Notes: generated by a model from the sequence alone, not told the origin. Numbered from the stretch's first letter, positions 16,602-25,253 are shown. The stretch: 64,000 nt of DNA from Lacrimispora xylanisolvens (GCF_002934545.1 NZ_PTJA01000004.1:454353-518352); one strand, 5' to 3'. Numbers and translations: made by a program.

Positions 16602-17870
16602 TCATGGTATGATAAGAGACATACCAGGGTAGATGAAGTAACCGTTCCCAGAATCCTTCTTTCCCCTCTTTACAGCTTCCGATTCAATAAGATCTCTATT
16701 TTTCTGATAAAGATCCTGAGATTTACTTCCGCTTCCATAAAAATGTTTTGCAATACTCCATAAGCTGTCTCCTTTGACAACCGTGTAATTACCATGGGCA
16801 GTGTTGCCGTTGGTCTGAGCTGTTTCATTTTTCGATTCCACTTCTGAATTTTCACTGTCTCTTGATATACAGCTGAGACTTACCTGCATGTCGTATGATT
16901 TACCAGATAAACTATGAGATACCTTTTCAACAAAATATTTACCGTCCAGATTACCAAATCCGGATAATTTAACATTGCAGGTTGCATATAAAGACATTTT
17001 GGGTGGAATCGTCAGCTTCATAGTTCTTTCTTTACGATTGGCATTTCTTAAAATGCTCTCTCCAATCCGTCTGGCATCTGCTTCACTGTCTGCTTTTTGA
17101 TTGGTTTTATAAAGCCGTTCTTCCGTGCCAACCAATATTTCAACCGTATTCTCATTATTGGGGTTCGCGTAACTTACCTTGGCTCCGGTATAAGTACCCT
17201 GTATCGTGCTGTTGTATGTCCATTTTGATACCATATCCGGTACAATGGTAAGTACAGGGGATTTCTCAAAATACTGTTTTAAGTCCCATATAACCAGCCG
17301 GTTGGAATATACCTTAATGCCCAGACCATATTTTTCACATAGATTTTTCAAAAATTCACTGTCTGGCTGCTTGTCCTGTTCTGTTTTTGAAACCGCAATA
17401 TCTTCACTGACTTCAAATATCAGTTCTAAACCATATTTTGCAGCAATTTCATTGGCAATCAGACGAACTGTTGCATTTTCCCATGTCTTTGTGTTTTCTG
17501 ATTCTTTAAATGAAGTGTCCACAGGAGCAGAGACTCCATTGATTGTGCAGGAAAAGGGAGGACAGGAGAAAGAGTAATCATCTACTAAAAAAGCTCCGCA
17601 TACTACTGTCATCTTTTCCCCTTCATAGTTCCAATTCTCAAGAATAATGGAAGGAGACATTTTATCACCTTTTTCCGGAAGCCAGGTTCGGCTCCATTTT
17701 AAATCACGGTCGCTTAATGATATGGAAATGGTGTCTGATTCATCCACCGAATCCTCATAAGAAAAGCTTTCTATGTAAGGAGATAAATTGTTCCATATAT
17801 CAATTCCATTGTAAACAACGCTTAAATACTTTCTTCTTGGATTTCCCGTATGCCACCCCTCCTGACGCAT
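16602..17870 (-). CDS. Tail hub protein D (late control D-like) fused to a LysM domain
   Basis: The 422-residue protein's main part (residues 1-340) fits the gpD/XkdQ hub family: KYLSVVYNGIDIWNNLSPYIESFSYEDSVDESDTISISLSDRD at the start and EKYGLGIKVYSNRLVIWDL in the middle. After an Asn/Glu linker, the last 65 residues form one LysM domain (NYTVVKGDSLWSIAKHFYGSG ... NGYFIYPGMSLIIP) that should bind peptidoglycan. It follows tail protein X directly. Fusing a wall-binding module to the hub would put it at the tip that meets the target cell. Confidence 0.88.
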   Translation of the reverse strand: MRQEGWHTGNPRRKYLSVVYNGIDIWNNLSPYIESFSYEDSVDESDTISISLSDRDLKWSRTWLPEKGDKMSPSIILENWNYEGEKMTVVCGAFLVDDYSFSCPPFSCTINGVSAPVDTSFKESENTKTWENATVRLIANEIAAKYGLELIFEVSEDIAVSKTEQDKQPDSEFLKNLCEKYGLGIKVYSNRLVIWDLKQYFEKSPVLTIVPDMVSKWTYNSTIQGTYTGAKVSYANPNNENTVEILVGTEERLYKTNQKADSEADARRIGESILRNANRKERTMKLTIPPKMSLYATCNVKLSGFGNLDGKYFVEKVSHSLSGKSYDMQVSLSCISRDSENSEVESKNETAQTNGNTAHGNYTVVKGDSLWSIAKHFYGSGSKSQDLYQKNRDLIESEAVKRGKKDSGNGYFIYPGMSLIIP

Positions 17871-18083
17871 TTATTTGCTTTTAATTCTCCATTCCGGAAC
17901 ACCATTTACCGTCCCTGTTGGAAGTACTGGTGTCTTTAAAGAGACTCCTGCTGGAAATATAAAATAGTTTAAACAGTTAAGATTATTACTCATTAAATAA
18001 TCAAGATATTTTTCTTCGCCGTATACTTTTTTAGCTGCCAAATCCCAGGTATCACCCTGTTCTGTTACATACTGCTCTGTCAT
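17871..18083 (-). CDS. Tail protein X (LysM-like)
   Basis: The 70-residue protein begins TEQYVTEQGDTWDLAAKKVYG, with a LysM-like first half, and ends FIFPAGVSLKTPVLP, as in P2 gpX proteins. It links the hub to the tail tube. Its stop abuts the hub gene start. Confidence 0.83.
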   Translation of the reverse strand: MTEQYVTEQGDTWDLAAKKVYGEEKYLDYLMSNNLNCLNYFIFPAGVSLKTPVLPTGTVNGVPEWRIKSK

Positions 18084-18092
18084 TTTAACCTC

Positions 18093-21000
18093 CTAAAACG
18101 CTACCCGGACTCTCTCTCTTTGAAGTTGTGAAGCCCATTCTCTAAATTGCTCATACGTCATTTGAACCGCTCCTTGTGTTTCTTCTCTGGAGGCATTTTT
18201 TCCATTAATATAGATAGTTGGACTGAACACGGGAGCAAATGAGTCACCACCATTCATACCACTTGAATTGAATGAAGTCATACTCTCATAGATTCTTCCA
18301 TAGTTATTATCTTCATAGGCTCCAATCAGCCGGCCTGTTTCCTGCCAAAGCATCCTTGAACGCTTCGAATTATTTATTGGAATTGCCATTTCTGGGTATT
18401 CTTCCGCAAACCAGGATATTGTGGGGTGGCTTATTAATCCTCCTTTGGCATTTCGTTCTACATTAGGTGCTACCTCCGCTTCAGTTTTATTTAGAGGTGG
18501 TAATTCATATCCTTGCTTTCCTTTAAATGCAATAAGTTGAGGTTCATCGTTAGGATAATTAAATAAACATCGAACATTACCTTTAACCACTATATCAGCT
18601 GTTTTATCGTTTGCTGTGGTCTCCGCCAGATCATATAACCTGTCTACGGCGTTTGTTACTACAGGACCTCCTTTATCAAGATATAATGCTATTTCTTCAG
18701 GTATTTCTATATCCGCATTCCTGGCTTTTTCTATTGCTGCCATATAATCGGAATTACCCGCTGCATTTATCCCAATCATTTGCCATAATGCATGTTTATC
18801 ACCAGCTGCCGCTCCTATAAATGATGCATCTGACAACTTTTTAGCAACGGATTCAGGTACTGTCTCTCCACGTTCCAGATAACCATTAAACTCGGCTTGT
18901 AACTGAGCATAATCTGATTTCATAGCTTTCCAATTACTTTGAAGACTATCCATTTCATCATTGTCAATTTTATCAAAGCCCATTTGTTCCCATAAAAAAT
19001 TTGGTGAAAATACGTTTGCATTTTGAGCGTTTCTGATATCTAACATTACATCATCCAAACCAGTTTTGACCTCAGGAATAATATCTTTGAATACATCCTG
19101 ATATGCATCTGCTATCGTACTTACAGAGAAAGAAACACCATTCGCCTGATACTCCATTTCTTGATTATGATACTGATCCTTTATTATTTTCTTTCTGTTA
19201 TCATATTCCTGAACGGAAATATCTCCACGATTCAATTGCAATTCCAAATCTCCCAGACTTAGATCCATAACCTGCATCAGCTGCTCACGTTCTTCGGCAA
19301 GGGTATCCTTTATTTCTTGCTGCAGATTATTAAATGTATCAGGATCTAAATCTTTACCAGAGTACTGCATCATAATTCTCTGCATTTTTCCCTCAAACCT
19401 GGATTTTATGACCTGATTTGTTACATTAGTTAACTCTGATTGAAGGGATCTTATCATTTCAGCTTCCTTGGAATCAATCACACCGTCAACTATAGCATTT
19501 TTGTAAACTTCCCCTAGCTGTTTTCCTTTTTCATTCACTTGAGAACCAATTGACTGGTAAGTAGCATTGAAGCTGTCAATTAACTGATTTCCTATATTAC
19601 TATCTGAACCAAATAAAGCCTGGATATTTATATTTGCAGAATACTGTGTTTGCTCAACAATATCCAGTGCACCTTTTACCAATCCATCAACCGAAGAGGC
19701 AAACATATCCTTATCGCTTTCGTCCAGCTCAAATCCCATGCCAACTTTCCATATTAACTTATCCAGATTATCATTGTTGTTTTTAAAGTTTTTAGAAAGA
19801 TCTTTCACTTTATCCAACTCTCCAAATGCTTTAGATAAGTTATTTAAATTGCCATTATCTACGATTTTTTTAGCAGTGGCATCAAGCTCTTCTACAGAAA
19901 GTTTTATAGATCCAAACCGTTGTTCCAGATCATGTCGCGCTAATTTATCATTGTGCGCCTTCACTGCCATAAAAACTCCCGCGATTGCCCCCGCCGCCAA
20001 GCCAAATGCAGCCAAAGGCCAGGCAGTTACAAGCGACGATAATTTTCCTAATACACTTATACCTATATTGGCTGCTTTAAATGTTGCAAAAGCAGCTGTA
20101 ATTCCAGTAATGCCCCCATTAATTGCCTCCGGATGATTTAAAAACCATTCCCCAACTGCCTTTACTGGTCCAAAAGTTTTCACAAGACCATCTGCAAATT
20201 CAGACATGAATCTTCTTGCTGTGGGAATATTAATCTCCAAAGTCTCCCCAAAGCTTTGAAGCCATTTGGTTGCCCCCTGAACAATCATTCTTAAATCGTC
20301 AGAAATATTGCTGTAAACATCAAGACCTATTCCATCGTATACGCTACTAAAGAGGGATACATCACCTGCCAGATTATCCAGCCGAACATCAGAAAGCTTC
20401 TGGGCAGCTCCCTCACTATTCTCCATGGCATCTTTCAGCCTGATAAATTCCTCATCGGAGCCTTTCATCATGGCCAGAAAACCGGCCATGCCGTCTTTAC
20501 CCACCAGCCCCGAAGCATACTCTTCTTTTTGTGCATCTGATAATCCCGAAAAACCTGATTTTAGTTCTGAAAGAATAGTACCAAACGGCTTCATCTCACC
20601 GGAGCTGTCTTTTAATGATACGGATAACTGATCCATATAGTTCTGAACCAGTTTGGTGGGTTCTGATAAATGAGTCATCAGATTTTTCAACGATTCTCCC
20701 GCTGCTTCACCCTGAATACCTGCATCAGACATCAGTCCAATCGCCATTGCTGTATCTTCAACGCTGTAACCAAATGCAGATGCTGCCGGTGCTGCTCCTT
20801 TAAGTGCCTTTCCCATCATATCCAGACTGGTGTTTGTGCTTATTGAAGCCTGAGCCAGAACATCGACCATCCGAGCAGAATCATCGGCCTGCATTCCAAA
20901 CGCTTTCATGGTGTCTGTTAAAGTCCCTGAAACACTTCCTAAATCTTGTCCAAAGGCTGCTGCAAGGGTCATAACTCCTGGCAGCCCTTTTAACATATCC

Positions 21001-21636
21001 TCTGTTTTCCATCCCAGTGTGTTACCGCAAAGGCTTTTTATCCTCTGCTTCTTACAGTTTCCTGTAAGCTCAGCATACATCTTCACCCTCGTTTTACGTT
21101 AGGTTTGATAGCGGCTAACTATCTCAGACTGCCCTTTAAGACAACCGTGCCGGAGACTCGTGGGAGTTTTTTTGCTCTCAAAACGCTCAACTCCTATGCG
21201 TTACAAAAACCGCCTGATCCGCAGCTCTCTCGGTATTAGCATGACTGCAGTCTGTATCTCTTGCAATTTTAGCCTTCACCGATTTTCCCCGGTATGCGCT
21301 GAACCTTTCAATTCAGCCGACCCATTATTAAGCCAAAGCCATACGTTCCAATTCCTTGCCAGCATCCTTGGCAGAAAAACCTGTGGTTTCTCCCATTTTC
21401 CTGGCTGCCAGATTAAGACGCTCCATTTCATAGGAAGAAGCTTTCGTAATTGTTTCAACAGAGCTCATTTGAGTCTCAAACTCTAAGCCTGCAGTGACAG
21501 ACTCCTTTAAGAAAGCTTTGGTTTTTTCAACTGCCAATGAGCTTCCTTTGGCTATAGTATTAAAATATTTATCAGAGGCTTCCCCAAGTGCTTTTACTGC
21601 CTTCTCTTTTTCATCACCTGATGCAATAATTCTCAC
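18093..21636 (-). CDS. Tail tape measure protein, interrupted by an intron-like element (join 21636-21331, 21014-18093)
   Basis: Exon 1 (102 codons, GTG start at 21636) ends ...AGKELERMALA, and exon 2 starts GWKTEDMLKGLPGVMTLAAA. Joined, they give the unbroken conserved tape-measure core (MALA-GWKTEDM) with no lost or added residue, for a protein of 1,075 residues. The middle has a hydrophobic stretch (GISVLGKLSSLVTAWPLAAFGLAAGAIAG), followed by long coiled coils. Tape-measure length sets tail length; at the usual ratio of about 0.15 nm per residue this predicts a tube near 160 nm. The GTG start overlaps the stop of the frameshift chaperone (GTGA). Confidence 0.9.
21015..21330 (-). other. Probable group I self-splicing intron (316 nt, no ORF)
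   Basis: The element separates the two tape-measure exons exactly at a codon border. Its ends follow group I rules: the 5' exon ends in U (GGCU) and the intron ends in G (ACACUG). In the intron RNA, CAGACUGC (nt 77-84) is complementary to GCAGUCUG (199-206), a P3-like long-range pair. GCAUA (132-136) pairs with UAUGC (254-258), P7-like. CUUACAG-GAAA-CUGUAAG (263-280) is a perfect P9-like hairpin with a GNRA loop. The stretch CCUAACGUAAAACGAGGGUGAAGA (228-251) closely resembles the P8/J8-7 part of the Anabaena tRNA-Leu intron. A P1 helix can form between exon UUUGGCU and GGCUGAA. Confidence 0.8.
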
Positions 21637-21824
21637 CTCACACTTCTTTCCCTATTCTCCTCCCTGGCTGTTTCTGCCACATCCTTAATAAGTCTGGCAG
21701 CCTGGCTCAATGGAAGGGAAAAATAAAACTCCGGGCCGGCCTTCGTATACCGGCCCGCAAATATAAATGCTTTATTAACCTTACGGATATCTTCTGCGCA
21801 GCTTATCCCTCGAGGAAGAAAAAA
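21633..21824 (-). CDS. Tail chaperone frameshift extension (gpT-like part of gpGT)
   Basis: From the slippery site at 21818-21824 an open -1 frame runs to a TGA at 21633-21635. It encodes 61 residues beginning LPRGISCAEDIRKVNKAF and ending ETAREENRERSVR, and has no good start codon of its own. Fused to the upstream chaperone it gives a protein of about 171 residues. The size, place between tube and tape measure, and overlap with the tape-measure start match the gpG-gpGT pattern of lambda and P2-like phages. Confidence 0.75.
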   Translation of the reverse strand, partial: FFLPRGISCAEDIRKVNKAFIFAGRYTKAGPEFYFSLPLSQAARLIKDVAETAREENRERSVR

Positions 21825-22147
21825 CGATACACCCGATTCTTCACTTTAACAGAATCTCCAGCCTTTAAAATATAAAAGAGTTCAATCGGAAAGCCTGTCA
21901 CCTTGGAAGCAATAATCTGTGCAAAAAGTAGAGTTGCTTCCTGCATGATTATTCCGCTTCCTCCCATATTGGCGTAAAGATCGTAAACCGAGTTTAAATC
22001 CCTGCCTGTAAGCGATTCCATTCCAGTCAGATCGAGGCTGTCCACACGGATCCCCTGATATTCCACTGGCTCCTTTAATTTTATTTTCAGCCATTCCTGA
22101 TTTGAAACCGCCTCGTTATCCTTTAAAACCTTTTTCTCTTTTTCCAT
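21803..22147 (-). CDS. Tail assembly chaperone (gpG/XkdN-like)
   Basis: The 114-residue protein starts at ATG 22147 behind AAGGAGAGAAGTC and begins MEKEKKVLKDNEAVSNQEW. It sits between the tube and tape-measure genes, where tail phages keep the chaperone that coats the tape measure during assembly. Sequence blocks GIRVDSLDLTGMESLTGRDL and GFPIELFYILKAGDSVKVKNRVYRFF fit the XkdN family. The last codons contain a -1 frameshift site that yields a longer variant. An ATG eighteen bases upstream overlaps the tube gene and is less likely. Confidence 0.82.
   Translation of the reverse strand: MEKEKKVLKDNEAVSNQEWLKIKLKEPVEYQGIRVDSLDLTGMESLTGRDLNSVYDLYANMGGSGIIMQEATLLFAQIIASKVTGFPIELFYILKAGDSVKVKNRVYRFFFLEG
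21818..21824 (-). promoter_or_regulatory. -1 programmed frameshift slippery site (T TTT TTC)
   Basis: In the zero frame, codons CGT-TTT-TTC form the heptamer T TTT TTC, a perfect X XXY YYZ slip site, seven codons before the chaperone stop. Slipping back one base opens the 61-codon extension. No stimulatory hairpin was mapped with confidence. Confidence 0.75.
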
Positions 22148-22158
22148 GACTTCTCTCC

Positions 22159-22674
22159 TTAGCACATCTCTCTTACTTCGCTTAATACATCGTTACCATT
22201 TACAACATAGATGCCGTTTAACTTGTCAATCTCCAGCACTGTTTTCCCATCCAGTACGATCTTGTAGTAGCTTAAACCAAGTGTTACACTGGAACTCATC
22301 TTTGCGCCTGATTTCATAGAGCCAGGTGCAAACTTCTTTACCACTCCACGAACGGAGATGGATACCGGTTTATACCCTACACTGCCGTCTCCTCCATCCA
22401 TGCCCTGAAGTGCACCGTTTAAGGTAATGTCTGCTGTCTGAGTGGGATCCATTAAAGAGAACACGTCCTTGCACAAAGACAGAAACGGTATCTCCATTTC
22501 CATATCGTCTACCAATCCAATCACAGGAACCGTCATTGTTCCGCCTACTCCTGCGCCTTCCAGGCTGTCCGTTTTATTAGTAATCTCTGGAAGCTTTACC
22601 TCTTCAGCAGTTCCAATTAATTCCTTACCACCTTTATATACTGTATATCTGTTGATTAAATGTAGTTTTAACAT
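22159..22674 (-). CDS. Contractile tail tube protein (XkdM/FII-like)
   Basis: The 171-residue protein forms the inner tube. It follows the sheath gene by one base and has the P2 FII-like layout: NRYTVYKGGKELIGTAEEVKLPEI, GVGGTMTVPVIGLVDDMEMEI, and SISVRGVVKKFAPGSMKSG, then YYKIVLDGKTVLEIDKLNGIYVVNG. The ribosome site is strong (GGAGGAAGAATA). Tube plus sheath identify the particle as contractile. Confidence 0.9.
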   Translation of the reverse strand: MLKLHLINRYTVYKGGKELIGTAEEVKLPEITNKTDSLEGAGVGGTMTVPVIGLVDDMEMEIPFLSLCKDVFSLMDPTQTADITLNGALQGMDGGDGSVGYKPVSISVRGVVKKFAPGSMKSGAKMSSSVTLGLSYYKIVLDGKTVLEIDKLNGIYVVNGNDVLSEVREMC

Positions 22675-22675
22675 A

Positions 22676-24142
22676 TTATTCTTCCTCCGCTTTCATTGCA
22701 TTTTCAAAAGCTGTTACATCAAATTCTTCTACTGCCAGTATGTACTCTGCCGGCGTATAGGGAGCAAAATGAATTCTGATCTTCATATGTCCTGCCAGCA
22801 CATCTTCCAGCGTATTTTCATCATTGCGGTATTCTGCGTACAGACCAGCGCACATACCGGCAGCCATTAAACTGTTGCCCCATATATTAAAGCTGTTGAT
22901 AATGTCATCCACCATTCTCCGGTTCATTCCTTCATCAAGTCTGGCTCTATAGACAGTGATAAAATAATTTGCAATGAAATCAAACATTCTACGACAGCCA
23001 ATCCAACGGTCTTTGGGATCATCATTACCAGGATAACATCCGGTATTATTGCCAAATGATTTCCAACCGTTATCATGAAATGCGGTTACAATTCCATATC
23101 CGTTTAATTCTCCTGCCTGAACCTGGTCAAGATAAACCTCTTTTCCGTTGGAAAGCACCGCCCCATCAATATTTAAAAGCTTATTTGATGGATAAATATA
23201 AGGAACATCGCCATTAGTGACCGTATAATAACTCATCATTGCTCCATAGACGGAAGAGTAATGATAGGTTTTACCTGCTTTCGTCACCTTTGGCCATAGT
23301 ACGACAGAGTGCTTTTCGTCATATCCCATTTCCTTCTTAGCCACAAGGCAGTCCATATACTTACTGGCTTTTTCTGTATCTAAGTCTAACAGGCACATTG
23401 CTCTGAAAATACCGCTGATTCCCTCACACTTTGATTGAAGAGCTGCACCCACATTTGCCTTTTGGGACCAGCCAGGAGCCAGAAGAACGCCTGGTACCAG
23501 CCCGTATCTTGGGTAAATCTGACGCAAAGTTTCCAAACCGGTCTCTTCTCCAGTCTCAACATTGTAAGATCCGATCACATCTTCTTCTGTCACCATTTCC
23601 GGAGCAATGACATGAAATGAAATCTTTAATTCATTGGAGTCATAGGCAATACCGGAACGCAGCAAAGTAACGATTAAATTTCCAGCTTCATCAAAATCCA
23701 TAATAAAATCTGCATTCTCCGCAAGCTGCTTTACTGACTCCTCCTGCTTCACAGTGATCCTGACAGTATCCTTTAATACACCGTCTGTTTTTAAAGTGAT
23801 CTGATGATTCTTTACCGGATACACGGTCTCGTCCACATTTTTAAAATGCCTTTTTGCATCAAGTACATTAATAAAAATAACCGGCGATACCTGAAACAGC
23901 TTAAAGCTTGCATACATACTTTCGCAAAGCGTATATTTTTTCCAATCATCGCTGTATCCAAACAGCCTTGCTGCTGCTTCGAAACTATCTACTTTAACCG
24001 GAGCATTTACCATAGCATAGGGATCTGCAGCTAAATTCACCGGTGAGGTACCGCACACAACCTGTACTCCATAACGGGTTGATAACGGGGTTGGAAAGGA
24101 TGTTTTATTTTCAATTACTTCAATACCATGTTTATATGACAT
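22676..24142 (-). CDS. Contractile tail sheath protein (XkdK-like)
   Basis: The 488-residue protein is the size of PBSX-like sheaths. It begins with SYKHGIEVIENKTSFPTPLSTRYGVQVVCGTSPVN, continues with RQIYPRYGLVPGVLLAPGWSQ, and has the C-terminal ARLDEGMNRRMVDDIINSFNIWGNSLMAAGMCAG region typical of sheath subunits. Sheath contraction drives the tube into the target. It follows the 80-residue gene by one base. The full-length frame argues that the locus is functional. Confidence 0.93.
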   Translation of the reverse strand: MSYKHGIEVIENKTSFPTPLSTRYGVQVVCGTSPVNLAADPYAMVNAPVKVDSFEAAARLFGYSDDWKKYTLCESMYASFKLFQVSPVIFINVLDAKRHFKNVDETVYPVKNHQITLKTDGVLKDTVRITVKQEESVKQLAENADFIMDFDEAGNLIVTLLRSGIAYDSNELKISFHVIAPEMVTEEDVIGSYNVETGEETGLETLRQIYPRYGLVPGVLLAPGWSQKANVGAALQSKCEGISGIFRAMCLLDLDTEKASKYMDCLVAKKEMGYDEKHSVVLWPKVTKAGKTYHYSSVYGAMMSYYTVTNGDVPYIYPSNKLLNIDGAVLSNGKEVYLDQVQAGELNGYGIVTAFHDNGWKSFGNNTGCYPGNDDPKDRWIGCRRMFDFIANYFITVYRARLDEGMNRRMVDDIINSFNIWGNSLMAAGMCAGLYAEYRNDENTLEDVLAGHMKIRIHFAPYTPAEYILAVEEFDVTAFENAMKAEEE

Positions 24143-24143
24143 A

Positions 24144-24386
24144 TTATTTTTTCCTCCTGATATTTTCTGCTTTCCGGTATAGCGTATTTAAATTACTATC
24201 TGATTTCCGGATGTTCTTTTTTGCTTCCGCCAGTAACTCTGGCGGCACCATTAACTCGTTTATAAACGGATGTGCGTTTAGTAGTTCTGTGAGTCTGGGG
24301 GGAAATCCGCCACGAAATGATGCCCCGTTCCTTACAATCTGATCCATTGATGGGCCTACATAAATCAACGCTTCGTTTTCGCTCAT
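24144..24386 (-). CDS. Small tail-operon protein (80 aa, unknown)
   Basis: The start at ATG 24386 follows AGGAGGAATTTT and overlaps the upstream stop (ATGA). The protein begins MSENEALIYVGPSMDQIVRNG and includes FRGGFPPRLTELLNAHPFINELMVP, ending in a basic tail (ENIRRKK). I recognise the pattern from PBSX-type tail modules, where a short protein precedes the sheath gene, but I cannot assign a role. A longer start at 24422 has no ribosome site. Confidence 0.7.
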   Translation of the reverse strand: MSENEALIYVGPSMDQIVRNGASFRGGFPPRLTELLNAHPFINELMVPPELLAEAKKNIRKSDSNLNTLYRKAENIRRKK

Positions 24387-24862
24387 AAAATTCCTCCTGA
24401 CTCCAGTTCTGGCATATTCCAAAACATTTCAATTTCTCCTGTAAAATATGAAGGAGTGACTTTTTTGGGAAAGCTTATGTTTATTGCTCGTTCACACCAG
24501 AATGATTGTAAAAAGGGATCAGTTAAAAATCTGTGGGTAATTCGCTCAATTGCAGCTGTCAGAAGATAAAATCCATCTTTTTGGCATCTGCAAATATTGA
24601 TCTCCAATACTACACTTCCAAGATTTTTATCATCGGCATCTTTTTTTCTATATTCCACCCGATCCAGTCTGACCAGAAAATACGGAAGGATTACTTCCTT
24701 GCCCTGTAATAGTAAGTCCTGTCCGGGTAGTCCGTTAAAATCTGCCGCTTGTGGATATCCGAGTATTTCTGTATCCCTCCCATTTGAATCAAGAAAGGTC
24801 ATATTCTTTAACAGTTCTTTTGTTTCATTCATTAATAGCTTTTGCAATTCATTAAATGTCAC
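24383..24862 (-). CDS. Putative tail terminator/completion protein (159 aa)
   Basis: The 159-residue protein starts at a GTG (24862) behind AAAGGAGGTTGAGTTAAATT and overlaps the end of the Cro-like gene. It begins MTFNELQKLLMNETKELLKNMTF and has the SVVLEINICRCQKDGFYLLTAAIERI region with C-terminal VTPSYFTGEIEMFWNMPE. The alternating beta/alpha layout and position before the sheath gene suit a tail-terminator or tail-completion protein. The family was not identified with certainty. Confidence 0.6.
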   Translation of the reverse strand: MTFNELQKLLMNETKELLKNMTFLDSNGRDTEILGYPQAADFNGLPGQDLLLQGKEVILPYFLVRLDRVEYRKKDADDKNLGSVVLEINICRCQKDGFYLLTAAIERITHRFLTDPFLQSFWCERAINISFPKKVTPSYFTGEIEMFWNMPELESGGIL

Positions 24863-25118
24863 AATTTAACTCAACCTCCTTTCTATTTACTGTAGTCTTT
24901 TTGTCTACACAATCATTAAAAAAAATATCACTAATCTCCTCCAACGATGCAATCCCAAGCAACTCACACAGCACTATAATCTCACCCGCCTTAAACTGAC
25001 TCTTATTCCACAGTTTCCTCCGAAACCCATAGCTGGACAAGTGAAGTCTGTCCGCAATCCACCCCTTTTTCAGCCCGGATTCTTTTATCAACTCATTTAG
25101 CCGAACCGTATTGGTCAT
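24852..25118 (-). CDS. Cro-like HTH protein, first gene of the tail operon
   Basis: The 88-residue protein starts at ATG 25118 behind AAAGGAGGACAGG. It has a helix-turn-helix: RLNELIKESGLKKGWIADRLHLSSYGFRRKLWNKSQF, then IIVLCELLGI. It is divergent from the XRE repressor and reads from a near-consensus promoter at 25158-25186, like cro against cI. The last codons overlap the ribosome site and start of the next gene. The C terminus (VDKKTT) is encoded by a copy of the operator repeat. A longer upstream reading without a ribosome site was rejected. Confidence 0.78.
   Translation of the reverse strand: MTNTVRLNELIKESGLKKGWIADRLHLSSYGFRRKLWNKSQFKAGEIIVLCELLGIASLEEISDIFFNDCVDKKTTVNRKEVELNCDI
24891..24910. 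promoter_or_regulatory. Operator copy 1 (20-bp repeat), before the first tail genes
   Basis: The sequence tgtagtctttttgtctacac is identical over 20 bases to the copy at 25134-25153. It is a partial palindrome (GTAG...CTAC) centred on a T-rich core. It overlaps the end of the Cro-like gene, some 30 bases before the next gene, so repressor could control entry into the structural operon. Confidence 0.65.
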
Positions 25119-25133
25119 CCTGTCCTCCTTTCT

Positions 25134-25153
25134 TGTAGTCTTTTTGTCTACAC
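25134..25153. promoter_or_regulatory. Operator copy 2 (20-bp repeat) in the divergent control region
   Basis: This is the second exact copy of the 20-bp repeat, located just downstream of the Cro-like -10 box (25158-25163). A diverged third copy, sharing cttttTgtCaACACg, lies at about 25175-25190 over the -35 box of the same promoter. This spacing is what a phage-type repressor operator would show. Confidence 0.7.
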
Positions 25154-25157
25154 CATC

Positions 25158-25186
25158 ATCATACTCCGTCGTTTCCTTTTTGTCAA
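25158..25186 (-). promoter_or_regulatory. Leftward promoter of the Cro-like gene and tail operon
   Basis: On the minus strand TTGACA (25181-25186) and TATGAT (25158-25163) are spaced by 17 bases. Confidence 0.82.
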
Positions 25187-25204
25187 CACGTTTTTCAATT
25201 TTTG

Positions 25205-25233
25205 TTGAAAGTAATTCTACTCCGTGATATAAT
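25205..25233 (+). promoter_or_regulatory. Rightward promoter of the XRE repressor
   Basis: TTGAAA (25205-25210) and TATAAT (25228-25233) are spaced by 17 bases. The ATG at 25254 follows GGAGGTGGT. The -35 boxes of the two divergent promoters are 18 bases apart, so one bound repressor could affect both. Confidence 0.85.
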
Positions 25234-25253
25234 GCTGTCATGGAGGTGGTCCT

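Noticed and set aside
21086..21330. Reading the tape-measure second part as a separate gene that starts inside the intron (MKMYAELTGN...)
   Set aside because: The start lies in the intron core, has no family-like N terminus, and the joined exons give the exact conserved core sequence.
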